Part shown: positions 44,132 through 55,450 of the stretch, in pieces
Layout: every line of letters begins with the position of its first letter
Numbering within the stretch: the stretch's first letter is position 1
NCBI GenBank assembly: GCA_963806495.1
Contig: CAWDYA010000009.1
Coordinates: forward strand, 372,001 to 436,000
Reading direction: 5' to 3'
DNA from: CAWDYA01 sp963806495
GTDB lineage: Bacteria; Acidobacteriota; Polarisedimenticolia; JACPZX01; DASXTC01
Length of the DNA stretch: 64,000 bases
Notes under the pieces: model-generated
Database searches by the model: none
Told to the model about the DNA's origin: nothing
What the model saw: only the letters and a program-made list of their open reading frames with translations
Program-made: the position numbers and the translations under genes

Positions 44132-47128
44132 ATGAACCCCGACCACCGACGGTCCTCCGGCGCGAAGCCGGCGCGCCGGATGCGCATGTTCCACGACCTG
44201 ATGCGTTACCGCGTGCGGCACATCCTCCTCGTGTCCAGCCTGTACGACTCGTTCATCCTCACCGAGGACGGCCACGTCAACGAAGCGCTGGTCCGGCAGT
44301 TCGTCGACCTGAATCTGAGCCAGAACCCCGATCTCACCCGCGTCAGCAGCGGCGCCGAAGCGCTCTCCGTGGCGAAGGACTACGGCGGGTTCGACATGAT
44401 CATCACCAGCATCCAGCCCGGCGACATGAACGCCGTGGAGCTGGCGGAGAAGGTCAGGGACGCCGGCCTCGACGTGCCGGTGGTGATGCTGGCCTACAAC
44501 AACCGTGAGCTGACCGAGTTTCTCCATCGGCACGGCCGCGGCGGCATCGACCGGGTGTATCTGTGGCAGGGCGACGTGCGGATCCTGCTCGCCATGGTGA
44601 AGGACCAGGAGGACCGGCAGAATCTGGCGCACGACACAGGGCGCATGGGCGTTCCGGCCATCCTCGTCGTGGAGGACAATATCCGGTTCTACTCCAGCTT
44701 CCTCCCGGTCATCTACAGCGAGCTGATGGACCACTCGCACCGGTTGATCACGGAAGGGCTGAACATCTCGCAGAAGATCCTCCGCATGCGGGCGCGGCCG
44801 AAGATCCTCCTGTGCGAGAGCTTCGAGTCGGCCTGGAGCTACTTCCAGAAGTACGAGGAGAACATCCTCGGGATCCTCTCCGACTTCGAGTTCCCCATGG
44901 ACGGCACGCTGAACCGACGCGCGGGTGTCGAGCTCGTCTCACGGGTCCATGCGCTGCGGCCCGACATCCCGATCGTGATGCAGTCCAGCATACCGGAGAA
45001 CGAGGCCGTGGCGGCCGGGCTCAACGCCTCGTTCCTGCTCAAGGGGTCGCCGGTCCTGCTGCACCGCCTGCGCGATCTGCTGCTCGAGCAGTTCGGGTTC
45101 GGCGATTTCGTCTTCCGTATGCCCGACGGGCGAGAGATCGACCGGGCACGCGATCTCAAGAGCCTCGTGGAAAAGCTGAGGACCGTGCCGGTGGAGAGCC
45201 TCGGCTACCACGGCGAGCGCAACCACTTCTCGATGTGGCTCAAGGCCCGCACCGAGTTCACCCTGGCCGAGGGGCTGCGGCCCCGCAAGGTCTCGGACTT
45301 CGCCACGCTCGAGGACCTGCGCCAGGATCTGATCCGCTCCATCAGCGACTACCGGATCGCCCGCGACCGCTCGGTGGTGGCGGACTTCGACCGGGCGCGT
45401 TACGACACGTCGAGCAGCATCATGCGGATCGGCTCAGGCTCCCTGGGCGGCAAGGCGCGCGGCCTCGCTTTCGTCAACCGCCTGCTGCTCGAGGCCGACG
45501 TGGCGTCGCGATTCCCCGGGATCCGGATCACCGTTCCGCCCTGCGTGGTCCTGGGCACCGCGATCTTCGACCAGTTCCTCGAGGAGAACGGCCTCGGGGA
45601 CTTCGCGCTCGGCTCGGCATCCGAGCTGGAGATCGAGCAGCGCTTCGCCGCGGCGCCCTTTCCCAGGGAGGCGATTGCGGATCTCGAGGTGTTCCTCGGC
45701 AAGGCCGACTACCCGATCGCCGTGCGGTCGTCCGGGCTCCTGGAGGATTCTCCGAGCCAGCCTCTCGCCGGCATCTACCAGACGGTGATGGTGCGCAACC
45801 GGGGCCCGGCGCGCCAGCGGCTCGAGGACCTGGTGGCCGCCGTGAAGAAGGTGTACGCCTCGACCTTTTCGCGACAGGCCAAGGCGTTCCTGAGGATGAC
45901 CCCGTTCCGGCTGGAGGAGGAGAAGATGGCGGTCATCATCCAGAAGATCGTCGGTCTGGAGCACAGCGGCCGCTTCTATCCCGACTTCTCGGGTGTGGCC
46001 CGATCATACAACTTCTACCCCTCCCCACCGATGAAGTCGGCCGACGGAATCGCGGCGGTCGCGCTCGGCCTCGGGCGGGCCGTCGTGGAAGGAGACGCCT
46101 GCCTGAGGTTCTGCCCGCGCTACCCCCGCCATGTGCTGGCGCAATCGTCGATCGAGAGCTTTCTCGAGGACTCGCAGCGTGAGTTCTTCGCCCTGGATCT
46201 GGCGGGCGGCGGGACCCGCTCCGGCGCCGAAGGGGCGGAGCTGACGCGCTTCGGGCTGGACGAGGCCGAGACGGACGGGACCCTGGCCGCCCTCGGGTCG
46301 ACCTACTCGCCGGAGAACCACGTCATCTACGATGGCATCGCCCGTCCCGGCGTGAGGCTGGTGAGCTTCGCGCCGGTTCTCAAGCATGGCGTCTTTCCGC
46401 TCGCGGAGCTGCTCGACCTGCTTCTCGAGATCGGCGGGCAGGGCACCGGCAACGACGTGGAGATCGAGTTCGCCGTCAACCTCTCGGTGCCGAGCGGCGG
46501 GCGCCCCGAGTTCGGATTCCTGCAGATGCGCCCGCTCGCGCTCACCACCGAGTCGGAGAAGCTGGAGATCGGCGATGTGGACAAGGCGAGCCTGATCTGC
46601 AGCAGCAGCTCGGTGCTCGGCCACGGTCGGTTGACGGGCCTGCACGACCTCGTGGTGGTGGACGTCAACCGTTTCGATCGGTTGCGCAGCCTCGAGGTGG
46701 CCGAGCAGGTGGCGCGGCTCAACAATGCCCTGCAGACGCGCAACGCGCCCTACATCCTGATCGGGGTCGGCCGGTGGGGATCGATGGATCGCCACCTCGG
46801 CATCCCGGTGACCTGGAACCAGATCGCGGGCGCCCGGGTGATCGTCGAGTCGGGGTTCCGGGACATTCGCGTCATTCCATCCCAGGGGACGCACTTCTTC
46901 CAGAACCTGACGTCGCTCAACGTCGGCTATTTCACGGTGAATCCGCAGGCAGGCGACGGCTTCATCGACTGGGACTGGCTCGAGTCACGCGAGGCCGCGG
47001 AGGACACGGGGTTCGTGCGTCACATCCACCTGGAGGACCCCGTCACCGTCACCATGTGCGGCAAGACGGGCGATGGGGTGATCCTCAAGCCCGATCAGCG
47101 GATCTCGACGACGCGCACCTCGAAGTGA
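44132..47128 (+). CDS. Tandem receiver domains fused to PEP-synthase-type ATP/pyruvate-binding domain
   Basis: The protein of 998 residues begins with two receiver-like domains. The first (about 30-150) has no phospho-Asp (I-I-T-S-I-Q-P). The second (about 174-310) keeps V-V-E-D-N, a likely acceptor Asp 251 in I-L-S-D-F-E-F-P-M-D-G and Lys 304, but has a long insert. A PPDK_N/PEP-synthase nucleotide-binding domain follows from about 430, with S-L-G-G-K-A-R-G-L and P-I-A-V-R-S-S-G-L-L-E-D. The phosphohistidine swivel and PEP domains are absent. It therefore cannot be a full dikinase; it may be an ATP-dependent signalling or phosphotransfer protein. Start ATG at 44132, immediately after the gdhA terminator. 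Confidence 0.82.
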   Translation: MNPDHRRSSGAKPARRMRMFHDLMRYRVRHILLVSSLYDSFILTEDGHVNEALVRQFVDLNLSQNPDLTRVSSGAEALSVAKDYGGFDMIITSIQPGDMNAVELAEKVRDAGLDVPVVMLAYNNRELTEFLHRHGRGGIDRVYLWQGDVRILLAMVKDQEDRQNLAHDTGRMGVPAILVVEDNIRFYSSFLPVIYSELMDHSHRLITEGLNISQKILRMRARPKILLCESFESAWSYFQKYEENILGILSDFEFPMDGTLNRRAGVELVSRVHALRPDIPIVMQSSIPENEAVAAGLNASFLLKGSPVLLHRLRDLLLEQFGFGDFVFRMPDGREIDRARDLKSLVEKLRTVPVESLGYHGERNHFSMWLKARTEFTLAEGLRPRKVSDFATLEDLRQDLIRSISDYRIARDRSVVADFDRARYDTSSSIMRIGSGSLGGKARGLAFVNRLLLEADVASRFPGIRITVPPCVVLGTAIFDQFLEENGLGDFALGSASELEIEQRFAAAPFPREAIADLEVFLGKADYPIAVRSSGLLEDSPSQPLAGIYQTVMVRNRGPARQRLEDLVAAVKKVYASTFSRQAKAFLRMTPFRLEEEKMAVIIQKIVGLEHSGRFYPDFSGVARSYNFYPSPPMKSADGIAAVALGLGRAVVEGDACLRFCPRYPRHVLAQSSIESFLEDSQREFFALDLAGGGTRSGAEGAELTRFGLDEAETDGTLAALGSTYSPENHVIYDGIARPGVRLVSFAPVLKHGVFPLAELLDLLLEIGGQGTGNDVEIEFAVNLSVPSGGRPEFGFLQMRPLALTTESEKLEIGDVDKASLICSSSSVLGHGRLTGLHDLVVVDVNRFDRLRSLEVAEQVARLNNALQTRNAPYILIGVGRWGSMDRHLGIPVTWNQIAGARVIVESGFRDIRVIPSQGTHFFQNLTSLNVGYFTVNPQAGDGFIDWDWLESREAAEDTGFVRHIHLEDPVTVTMCGKTGDGVILKPDQRISTTRTSK

Positions 47129-47511
47129 AGTGTCTGCCCCGCCAGGGGATGGTTCAGATCCAGCACCGCCTCGTCTCCCTTGATATCGTGGACCCGGAGC
47201 TGGTGCTTCCTTCCCGAGCTGTCCTGCGCCACCAGCCTCGCACCGACCTCGCGCGAATCCTCGGGGATTTTCTCCAGCGGGATCGTCTGCCGGGCATCCG
47301 GGTCGATCGCGCCGTACGCCTTCTCGGGGGGCAGCGTGACCTGCTTCTTCTCGTTGACGCCGACCCCCTCCAGGGCCTGCTCGAGGGCGGGGAGGATCTG
47401 CTGGCTTCCCTGCACGTACTCCAGCGGCTGGCCGTTCACATTGGTGTCCACGACCTTGCCATCGTCGAGCGTCAGCGTGTATTCGATCAGGACCTTGCGA
47501 CCATCGGGCAT
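47095..47511 (-). CDS. FKBP-type peptidyl-prolyl isomerase, SlyD-like
   Basis: The 138-residue protein has an FKBP domain split by the insert-in-flap region found in SlyD (V-L-I-E-Y-T-L-T-L-D-D-G-K-V-V-D-T at the start, then P-L-E-Y-V-Q-G and P-P-E-K-A-Y-G). The histidine-rich nickel-binding tail of E. coli SlyD is missing. It would catalyse prolyl isomerisation as a folding helper in the cytoplasm. The ATG at 47511 has GGAGG upstream. The 3' end overlaps the convergent receiver/PEP-synthase gene by 34 bp. Confidence 0.9.
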   Translation of the reverse strand: MPDGRKVLIEYTLTLDDGKVVDTNVNGQPLEYVQGSQQILPALEQALEGVGVNEKKQVTLPPEKAYGAIDPDARQTIPLEKIPEDSREVGARLVAQDSSGRKHQLRVHDIKGDEAVLDLNHPLAGQTLHFEVRVVEIR

Positions 47512-47687
47512 CGGGAGATTCCTCCTCTTCGCAGCAGACACGAACACCCGTCACGATGTGTCGCAACGGATGAGAACCGGCCCCGGCGGGAACAGCGTGG
47601 GGGCGTGCGGCTATTGACTTTTTCAGTTTAATCCCTCGCTGCGCACCTGTCCACCAGGCGATCCGCACCACGAGAGGAGCAGGCCGC

Positions 47688-48515
47688 TCAGCCTTCCCCC
47701 GTGGAGAAGCCGGGATAGAGGGTCATGCCCCCGTCCACGAGGAGCGTGTTGCCGTGGACGTACTCGGAGACATCCGACGCCAGCCAGACCGCCGCCCGCC
47801 CGATGTCCTCGGGCACGCCGATCCTCCCGTACGGGATCAGCTTCAGGAGCCTGGCCGCCGCCTCGGGCGTGTCCCAGGCGGCTCGGTTGATCGGCGTCTT
47901 TATCGCTCCCGGCGCGATGCTGTTGACACGGATGCGTCGCGAGGCAACCTCCTGAGCCACGCTGCGCATGAGCTGGCTGATCCCGCCCTTGCTCGTCGCG
48001 TAGTTGACGTGCCCCGCCCACGGGATGATCTCGTGCACCGAGCTCATGAAGATGATCTTGCCGGTCGAGCAGGAGATGTCCGGCCTGGGCCCGCGGCGAT
48101 TGAACTCGCGCACGGCCGCGCGGGCGCACAGAAAGGCGCCCGTGAGGTTCACCCCGATCACGTGGTTCCACTGTTTCAGCGTCATCTCGTGAAACGGCGC
48201 GTCGTCCTGCAACCCGGCGTTGTTGACCAGGATGTCGATCGTCTCGAACCGCTTCACCGCGGCCTCGAACATCGCGCCGACGGCGTCTTCGCTGCTCACA
48301 TCGGCCGCGACCGGCATCGCCGCTCCGCCCGCGCGGACGATATCTTCCGCGATCGACTCCGCCGCCTCGGGACGGCTGACATAGTTGATCACCACCGACG
48401 CACCCGCGGCTGCCATCGCGCGCGCCACGGCCTCGCCGATCCCCGAGTTGGCCCCCGTCACGAGCGCCGTCTGGCCCCTCAACGGAGAGCGCTCACCCGT
48501 TGTCACCTGTGTCAT
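47688..48515 (-). CDS. Short-chain dehydrogenase/reductase
   Basis: This 275-residue classical SDR has the nucleotide motif T-G-A-N-S-G-I-G, N-N-A-G, the catalytic Ser in M-S-S-V-H and Y-A-T-S-K, and the C-terminal L-V-D-G-G-M. It is most like the glucose-1-dehydrogenase / 3-oxoacyl reductase group. The substrate cannot be named. The region before its ATG on the minus strand has AAGGAGGTAG, a strong ribosome site. It is divergent from the six-BON gene across 211 bp. Confidence 0.9.
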   Translation of the reverse strand: MTQVTTGERSPLRGQTALVTGANSGIGEAVARAMAAAGASVVINYVSRPEAAESIAEDIVRAGGAAMPVAADVSSEDAVGAMFEAAVKRFETIDILVNNAGLQDDAPFHEMTLKQWNHVIGVNLTGAFLCARAAVREFNRRGPRPDISCSTGKIIFMSSVHEIIPWAGHVNYATSKGGISQLMRSVAQEVASRRIRVNSIAPGAIKTPINRAAWDTPEAAARLLKLIPYGRIGVPEDIGRAAVWLASDVSEYVHGNTLLVDGGMTLYPGFSTGEG

Positions 48516-48726
48516 GATTTTCTACCTCCTTCCGACTTCATCATATACAGGTCGACGTGGCACGGTGATCCGGATGCTGTTTGCGAGGCCCGGCTGTCTC
48601 CTCTATGGTTTTTGGTAACCACGAAACAGAGCTCGACCCTCATGCAGCGCCTTCTGTGCCGCATGCAAGGCGCCCGTGCCTCAGTCCCGGTCCAGGGGAG
48701 GCATTGAACAGAAAGGAGGAACAACG

Positions 48727-50253
48727 ATGACCACGACCAGACGAATATCCGCTGTCGCGGTGATTGCAGTTTTCTCCGTGGCACTTGCCGGCTCGAACCT
48801 GATCGCCGGCGCTTCCATGAACGATCAGGCGATCAGCGACGCCGTCGAGGACGAACTCGTCGTCGACCCGGCCGTATTCTCGTATGCGATCGACGTGAGT
48901 ACCACGGACGGTATCGTGACACTGGAAGGCAACGTCGACAACATTCTCGCCAGCGACCGCGCCGCGAGCATCGCCCGGACGGTCAAGGGCGTCAGGGCGG
49001 TGGTGAACGAGATCGATGTGAAGCCCGCACCGTCCCGCACCAACGACCAGATACGCAGGGACATCATGTCCGCGCTGCTCCTCGACCCGGCCGCCGACTC
49101 GTACGAGGTGACCGCCAAAGTCGCGGACCAGGGCATCGTGACCCTCACCGGCACGGTCGACTCATGGCAGGAGCGCCGCCTGGCCGGAACCGTCGCCAAA
49201 GGCGTATCCGGAGTGACCGCGCTGAAGAACGACATCGTCGTGAATCCCAGGAAGAACCGCCCGGACTCCGAGGTCGAGGCGGACATCGACGCTGCCCTGC
49301 GCTGGGATACGCTCGTGGACAATGCCCTCATCAACGTGAAGGTCGATGACGGCGAGGTCACGCTGACAGGCACGGTCGGCAGCGCGGCGGAGAAGAACCG
49401 CGCCTTCGGCGACGCCTGGGTGGCGGGTGTCTCGAAGGTCGACGACTCGGGCCTCGATGTCAAGCGCTGGGCCCGCGACGAGGACCTGCGGCAGGCCAAG
49501 TACGTCGTCAAGTCGGACGAGGCGATCGATACGGCGATCGAGGACGCTCTCGCGATCGACCCAAGGGTCAACTCGTTCAACGTGACGACCGACGTCTCCT
49601 CGGGTGTGGCCACCCTGCGGGGCGACGTCGACAATCTGAGGGCCCGCCGGGCGGCGGCCGAGGATGCCAGCCTCACCGTCGGCGTTCTCGACGTCAGGAA
49701 CCGGATCAAGGTGAAGCCGGCCGAAACCCTCAGCGACTCGGGCATCGAGAGCCGGATCGAGGGCGCCCTCAAGAGGGATCCGATCGTGAACCGGTTCGAC
49801 GTCAGCGTGGAAGTGCGCAACGGGGTCGCGTCCTTGTACGGCACCGTGGATACTCCGATCGAGAAATCCCGTGCCGACGAGGTGACCTCCGCGGTCGCCG
49901 GCGTGATCAAGGTGAACAACTTCCTCGGCGTGCGTGAAGGGTACATGCCCTACATCTACGACCCGTACGTGGACGGCGGTTACATCTATCCCGGCGATTG
50001 GCACTGGGACGCCGCGCCGTACGTGCGCAAGTCGGACACCGCAATCCGCAAGGCGATCGAGAGCCAGTTTTGGTGGAGCCCGTTCGTGGATGCGGATCAG
50101 GTGAAGGTCTCGGTCGACAACGGCGTGGCCACCCTGAGGGGAACCGTCGACACCTGGTCGGAGCGCCGTTCCGCGGTACAGAACGCCCTCGAAGGAGGCG
50201 CGGTCGGCGTCCGGAACGACCTGAAGGTGAGAACCTCCAACGGCAGCAGCTGA
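48727..50253 (+). CDS. Exported protein with six BON domains
   Basis: The 508-residue protein has a signal peptide and then six BON domains of about 65-70 residues. Each starts with an A-I-x-x-A-I/V-E-x-A-L helix and contains G-x-V-T-L-x-G-x-V-D (for example G-I-V-T-L-E-G-N-V-D and G-V-A-T-L-R-G-T-V-D). Between the fifth and sixth is an aromatic linker with Y-M-P-Y-I-Y-D-P-Y. BON domains associate with phospholipid; a string of six is longer than OsmY (two). AAAGGAGGA precedes the ATG. The histidine kinase gene starts 23 bp after its stop. Confidence 0.9.
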   Translation: MTTTRRISAVAVIAVFSVALAGSNLIAGASMNDQAISDAVEDELVVDPAVFSYAIDVSTTDGIVTLEGNVDNILASDRAASIARTVKGVRAVVNEIDVKPAPSRTNDQIRRDIMSALLLDPAADSYEVTAKVADQGIVTLTGTVDSWQERRLAGTVAKGVSGVTALKNDIVVNPRKNRPDSEVEADIDAALRWDTLVDNALINVKVDDGEVTLTGTVGSAAEKNRAFGDAWVAGVSKVDDSGLDVKRWARDEDLRQAKYVVKSDEAIDTAIEDALAIDPRVNSFNVTTDVSSGVATLRGDVDNLRARRAAAEDASLTVGVLDVRNRIKVKPAETLSDSGIESRIEGALKRDPIVNRFDVSVEVRNGVASLYGTVDTPIEKSRADEVTSAVAGVIKVNNFLGVREGYMPYIYDPYVDGGYIYPGDWHWDAAPYVRKSDTAIRKAIESQFWWSPFVDADQVKVSVDNGVATLRGTVDTWSERRSAVQNALEGGAVGVRNDLKVRTSNGSS

Positions 50254-50276
50254 TCTCGGCTATAGTACCGGGCTGA

Positions 50277-51883
50277 ATGCTAGGCTCAGTCCCGGGTAGA
50301 ATCCGATGGCTGACGGCATTGGCGGTCACCGCCGTGGTGGCCCTCAATGCCGCCGGCATCTGGAGCATCGCCGTGGCGCGCAAGGGCGCGCTGGAGCAGG
50401 CCGCCAGCATCTTCCGGCTCGAGGCTTCGGCGCGCGCACGTTCCCTCGAGAGCGTCCTCTCGGCGACGCGGGCGGATCTGGTGTTCCTGATCGGCTCGCC
50501 CACCTTCTTCGGGCTCCCCGCTGCCCTCGCCTCGACCGACCCCCGGGAAGTCCGATGGCGCCGTATCAGCGCCGAGGGGAGCCTGCTCCTCTTTCTTCGC
50601 GCGCATCCCGAAGTGATGCATCTGATCGTCCGGTCCCGCGCGGACGTGCCGCTCGTGGCGGTCGGTCGTCGCGGTGGGGTGCCCGTCCTCTGGCGTCCCT
50701 CCGACGCCGCCTCGCTGCCGAAACAGCAGGAAGGACGCGTTTCCACCCTCGTGGATCTGGGCTCCGGCCCGCCCGAGGACACCGAGTCGGCCGCCATCGC
50801 CGCCGAGATCGATCTGACCGGTCTCGTCTCCACCCTGCGCAGCGAGCTGGGCGCATCGTGCGACTGCGCGCTGCGGGACCCGTCAGGCAGAGTACTGGGC
50901 ACCTCCAGCCCGCGAACCGGGGCTCCCCCCGTCGACCCCTCAGGGCTGCGGGCCGAGGTGACCGTCAAGGCCGAGGGGTGGTCGGCACCCTCCCCGTGGA
51001 CCCTCACCTGCATCCAGCGTCAGGCGCCCGCCATGGCGCTCGTGACCCCCCTGGCGGCACGCTACCGGCTCACCCTCATCCTCAATCTGGTGGTGATGGC
51101 ACTCGCGCTGCTGATCGGCTCGTTCGCCATTCTGCAGGCCCGGCGCCGGCAGCTCCTCGAGCAACGCGCCCGCGAGGAGAGCCGGGAGCGAGAGGCGGAG
51201 CGGCGGCTGTTCCACTCCGAGAGGCTTCGGACCGTGGGTCGCCTCGCCGCCGGCATGGCCCACGAAATCAACAACCCGCTGGAAGGGATGTCCAACTACC
51301 TCCATCTGGCCTCCGGCGCCATGAGCCGCGGTGACGCCGATGCGGCGGCCCGGCACCTCGGGGGCGTGCGGGAAGGGCTCGAGCGGGCGGCCGCCATCGT
51401 CCGCCAGATCCTGGACCACGCCGATCCGGCGAAGTCCCCCCGGTCCCTGCTCGACCTGAACGAGGTCCTCGAACACTCAGTGGAGTTCGTCCGCTCCCGC
51501 GAGGAGTTCCGCGGCGTGAGGTTCGATCTGCGCCTCGACGACTCCCCCGCACGGGTCGTGGGCAACCAGGTGCTCCTCGGCCAGATCTTCCTGAACCTGC
51601 TGCTCAACGCCTGCGAGGCCCAGCCCGGTGGCGGCGAGATCGCCATCACCACGAGCCGGCGGGCCGGCATCATCGAGGTGGAGGTGGCCGATCGCGGGCC
51701 GGGGGTGACGGCCGACGACGCATCGCGTATATTCGAACCGTTCTACAGCACCAAGAGCTCCACGGGTCTCGGCCTGTCAATCTGCTACTCGATCGTGAAG
51801 CAGCACGACGGGGAGATCACCGTGGAGCCGCGACCGGGTGGCGGGGCGGTATTCAGGATCCGCTTCCCCGAAGGGAGGGCGGC

Positions 51884-51887
<4 letters not shown>
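50277..51887 (+). CDS. Membrane sensor histidine kinase, NtrB-like
   Basis: The 536-residue kinase has an N-terminal helix (about 10-33), a periplasmic sensing region of about 225 residues and a second helix (about 264-286). A short coiled segment leads to the HisKA box M-A-H-E-I-N-N-P-L (His 329). The HATPase domain has N-L-L-L-N-A-C-E-A, D-R-G-P-G-V and G-L-G-L-S. It would phosphorylate the NtrC-type regulator encoded next, whose ATG overlaps its stop. The sensed signal is unknown. A TATAGT box lies 10 bases before the ATG, so its own transcript may have almost no leader. Confidence 0.92.
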
Positions 51888-53266
<1,379 letters not shown>

Positions 53267-53277
<11 letters not shown>

Positions 53278-54397
53278 CGCCGCCCTCCAGGGGCGCGCTC
53301 TTCGTGAACGGGGCGAACCGGTACGAGTAGCCCGCCAGCACGATGAGGTCCGGGAATGTCGCGTCGCCCGGGAACCCGCTGTACGGCGCCACCTGACGGT
53401 TGCGCACGATCGCGATCGGCACGTGCACCGACCAGGTCGAGTTTCCGTGGGTGTAGACGATCCCGGGCTCGAAGAACGTCTCGTAGCCCGGCCGGCGCCA
53501 GCCGTGGCTGTCGCCGATCAGATCGTAGCGCGGCAATCCCTCCATCCGGAAACCGGCGCTGGCAGAGAAGCCTCCCTTGATCGGGAACGCCGTGCCGAGG
53601 CGCAGCAGGTACGAGTCCGGCACCGAGTTGACCGCGACGTCCGCGTAGGCCGGGTTGGAACCCAGACCCGCGCCCACGATGATCGAGTCGGCTCCGTTGG
53701 TGTCGCGCGGGTTGGCCAGGTAGTTGCCCGATCCGTACAGGGTCACGTGGCGCCACCGGCGGAATCCCTGCACCTCGAACGTGATACCCCAGCCACCGTC
53801 GCCGGGCTGGATCGACTGATCCACGACCTTGCTCGTGTCGTTGAGCCCTGTCAAGAAATCAGGGTAGACGTCCCTCTGCTTGTAGTCGCCGGTGGGGATC
53901 TTGCATCCCACGCCGACGGAGATGTTGGCGGACGGGTGCTTGTCGGGATTCATCAGCCAGCGTCGTCCCGACAGCACCACGTCCCCGATGCCGGACGCGT
54001 TCTGCTCCTGGCGGTCCCCGGGGGGATTGACTGGAGTGGGGATCGACCAGGAGGCGTCGACATACGGAATGCTCACCGAAAGCGCCGTCCGCTGCGTGAG
54101 GCTGTAGGTCACGGACAGGTCGGCAATCCGCTGCTCGTTCACCACGTACGTGCCGAGCTCCTTCCTCTGGCTCTGGTAGACGCTTCCGTTGTAATGATCG
54201 TCGGAGTGCAGACCACGTAACGAGAGATCGATCCGGAGCTCACCCTTGTCGGGGAGCACCTTGCCGGACGCGCCGAACACGGGCGCGTTCTGTCTGATGA
54301 GCACTCACCCCTGGGCCCAGGCCTTCGGCGTCGCCACCAGCGAGACGAAGCCCGCCAGAAGCCCCGTGACCACCCATCTCGTTCCGTACCGGACCAT
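53267..54397 (-). CDS. Outer-membrane beta-barrel (transporter-like) protein with in-frame TGA after the signal peptide
   Basis: Translation from the ATG at 54397 (GGAGGGGAG before it) gives a good signal peptide ending K-A-W-A-Q-G, then an in-frame TGA at 54305-54307, then the mature chain V-L-I-R-Q-N-A-P-V-F-G. The 345-residue mature part alternates polar and hydrophobic residues as in a porin-like barrel and ends with F-A-P-F-type strands. Typical pieces are I-P-T-G-D-Y, S-V-S-I-P-Y and V-G-A-G-L-G-S-N-P. The TGA is either a base error (one change from CGA or TGG) or a recent nonsense mutation. The gene overlaps the response regulator tail-to-tail by 11 bp. Confidence 0.75.
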
Positions 54398-54415
54398 GCT
54401 CCCCTCCCGTGGGCA

Positions 54416-54435
54416 GCCGGGGCGTTTTCCCCGGC
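54416..54435. repeat. 7-bp perfect hairpin upstream of the outer-membrane gene
   Basis: GCCGGGG and CCCCGGC flank a CGTTTT loop, 19 bp upstream of the outer-membrane protein start and in the 159-bp gap after the RDD gene. It may help end the MoxR operon transcript or form the leader of the next gene. Confidence 0.4.
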
Positions 54436-54556
54436 AGGTCCGGAAGAGTCAGCAAGCGTCATGCCACGGGGAAAGGGTCGTGCGACGGGCCTTTCGGAGC
54501 TGCGACTCATCGAGGTTATGGCCGCCCGGGGCGCCGGGTCATAAAGGGTATGACAT

Positions 54557-55450
54557 TCATCGCTGCTTGCTCTCGCGGCGCTCGCCGAAGAGCATGCGCT
54601 GCTCGAGGCGCCCGCGCTGGGCCCTGTAGAACGCCAGCAGGAAGGCGCGGGCGTCGGACGTCTCGTTCTCCCAGCCGATCTTCTTCCTTATCTGCTCGCA
54701 CACACGCTCCACCAACTCGGGATTCTGCTGATGCTCGGTGAACCGGAGCACGTCCTCGAGCACCTGGAGTTCCCGGATGCCGTACAGGTCGAGCTGCGCG
54801 ATGGTGAAGGAAATCCCGGGGGTCTCTCCCGGCTCCGGCCGGCCCGCACCGACTGGATCCGCGGTCCCGGCGAGATCCTCGAGCAGAACGGGACGCGGTG
54901 TCCTGACGACGAGGGTCCCACCGACGATATCGCCCGCACGCAGGCGATCCCTGTTGAACAGCGGCAGCAGTGCCACCAGGATCAGCCATGCCGTGCTCGC
55001 CAGGATGGCCCATCCCGTCGCCCCGGGTGTGAGCCAGCCGGGCTCCACCAGGGCCGTCAGGGGAAGAAAGACCTCCATGTCGCGGGTCAGATTCCTGGCG
55101 AGGATCGCCTCCGAGGTGAGTGGTCCCCCGTCGCGCGAGATCACCCTGAGATGCAGCTTCCGCTTGCCCACGGTCTGCCCGCCCCAGCGAAGCTCCATGA
55201 GGACGAAGTAGAAATTGCGAATGAGGAAGCTGGCCAGGATCGCGAGTGACAGCCCAACGGTTCCTCCCGCCAACCCCGAAATCGCCCCGAGTATCCAGAT
55301 AGCGACCACAAATCCATGGACTACGACGATGTCGATCAGGAATGCATTGATCCTCTCGCCCGCGGTGGCCACCTCGAACGGGATCGAAACCCCCTCCGGC
55401 GTGTGCACATCTCTCAGGACAACCCGTTCACCGAGGCGGGAGACGTTCAT
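54557..55450 (-). CDS. RDD-family membrane protein
   Basis: The 297-residue protein has an RDD domain (about residues 15-170): A-G-E-R-I-N-A-F-L-I-D in place of the name-giving R-x-x-A-x-x-I-D, G-Q-T-V-G-K-R-K-L-H-L-R and N-R-D-R-L-R-A-G-D-I-V. A soluble C-terminal tail (about 175-297) ends with a charged helix. It is the last gene of the MoxR operon; the ATG overlaps the SpoIIM-like stop (ATGA). RDD proteins in this context are thought to be part of a membrane assembly with the MoxR ATPase. Confidence 0.88.
   Translation of the reverse strand: MNVSRLGERVVLRDVHTPEGVSIPFEVATAGERINAFLIDIVVVHGFVVAIWILGAISGLAGGTVGLSLAILASFLIRNFYFVLMELRWGGQTVGKRKLHLRVISRDGGPLTSEAILARNLTRDMEVFLPLTALVEPGWLTPGATGWAILASTAWLILVALLPLFNRDRLRAGDIVGGTLVVRTPRPVLLEDLAGTADPVGAGRPEPGETPGISFTIAQLDLYGIRELQVLEDVLRFTEHQQNPELVERVCEQIRKKIGWENETSDARAFLLAFYRAQRGRLEQRMLFGERRESKQR

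Noticed and set aside
48825..49946. 373-codon minus-strand frame opposite the six-BON gene
   Set aside because: Ser/Thr/Arg-rich shadow of a well-supported repeat protein, without a start context or known domain.
54305..54307. TGA read as selenocysteine
   Set aside because: No selenoprotein family match, no downstream stem-loop of the expected kind seen and the position is a signal-peptide junction.
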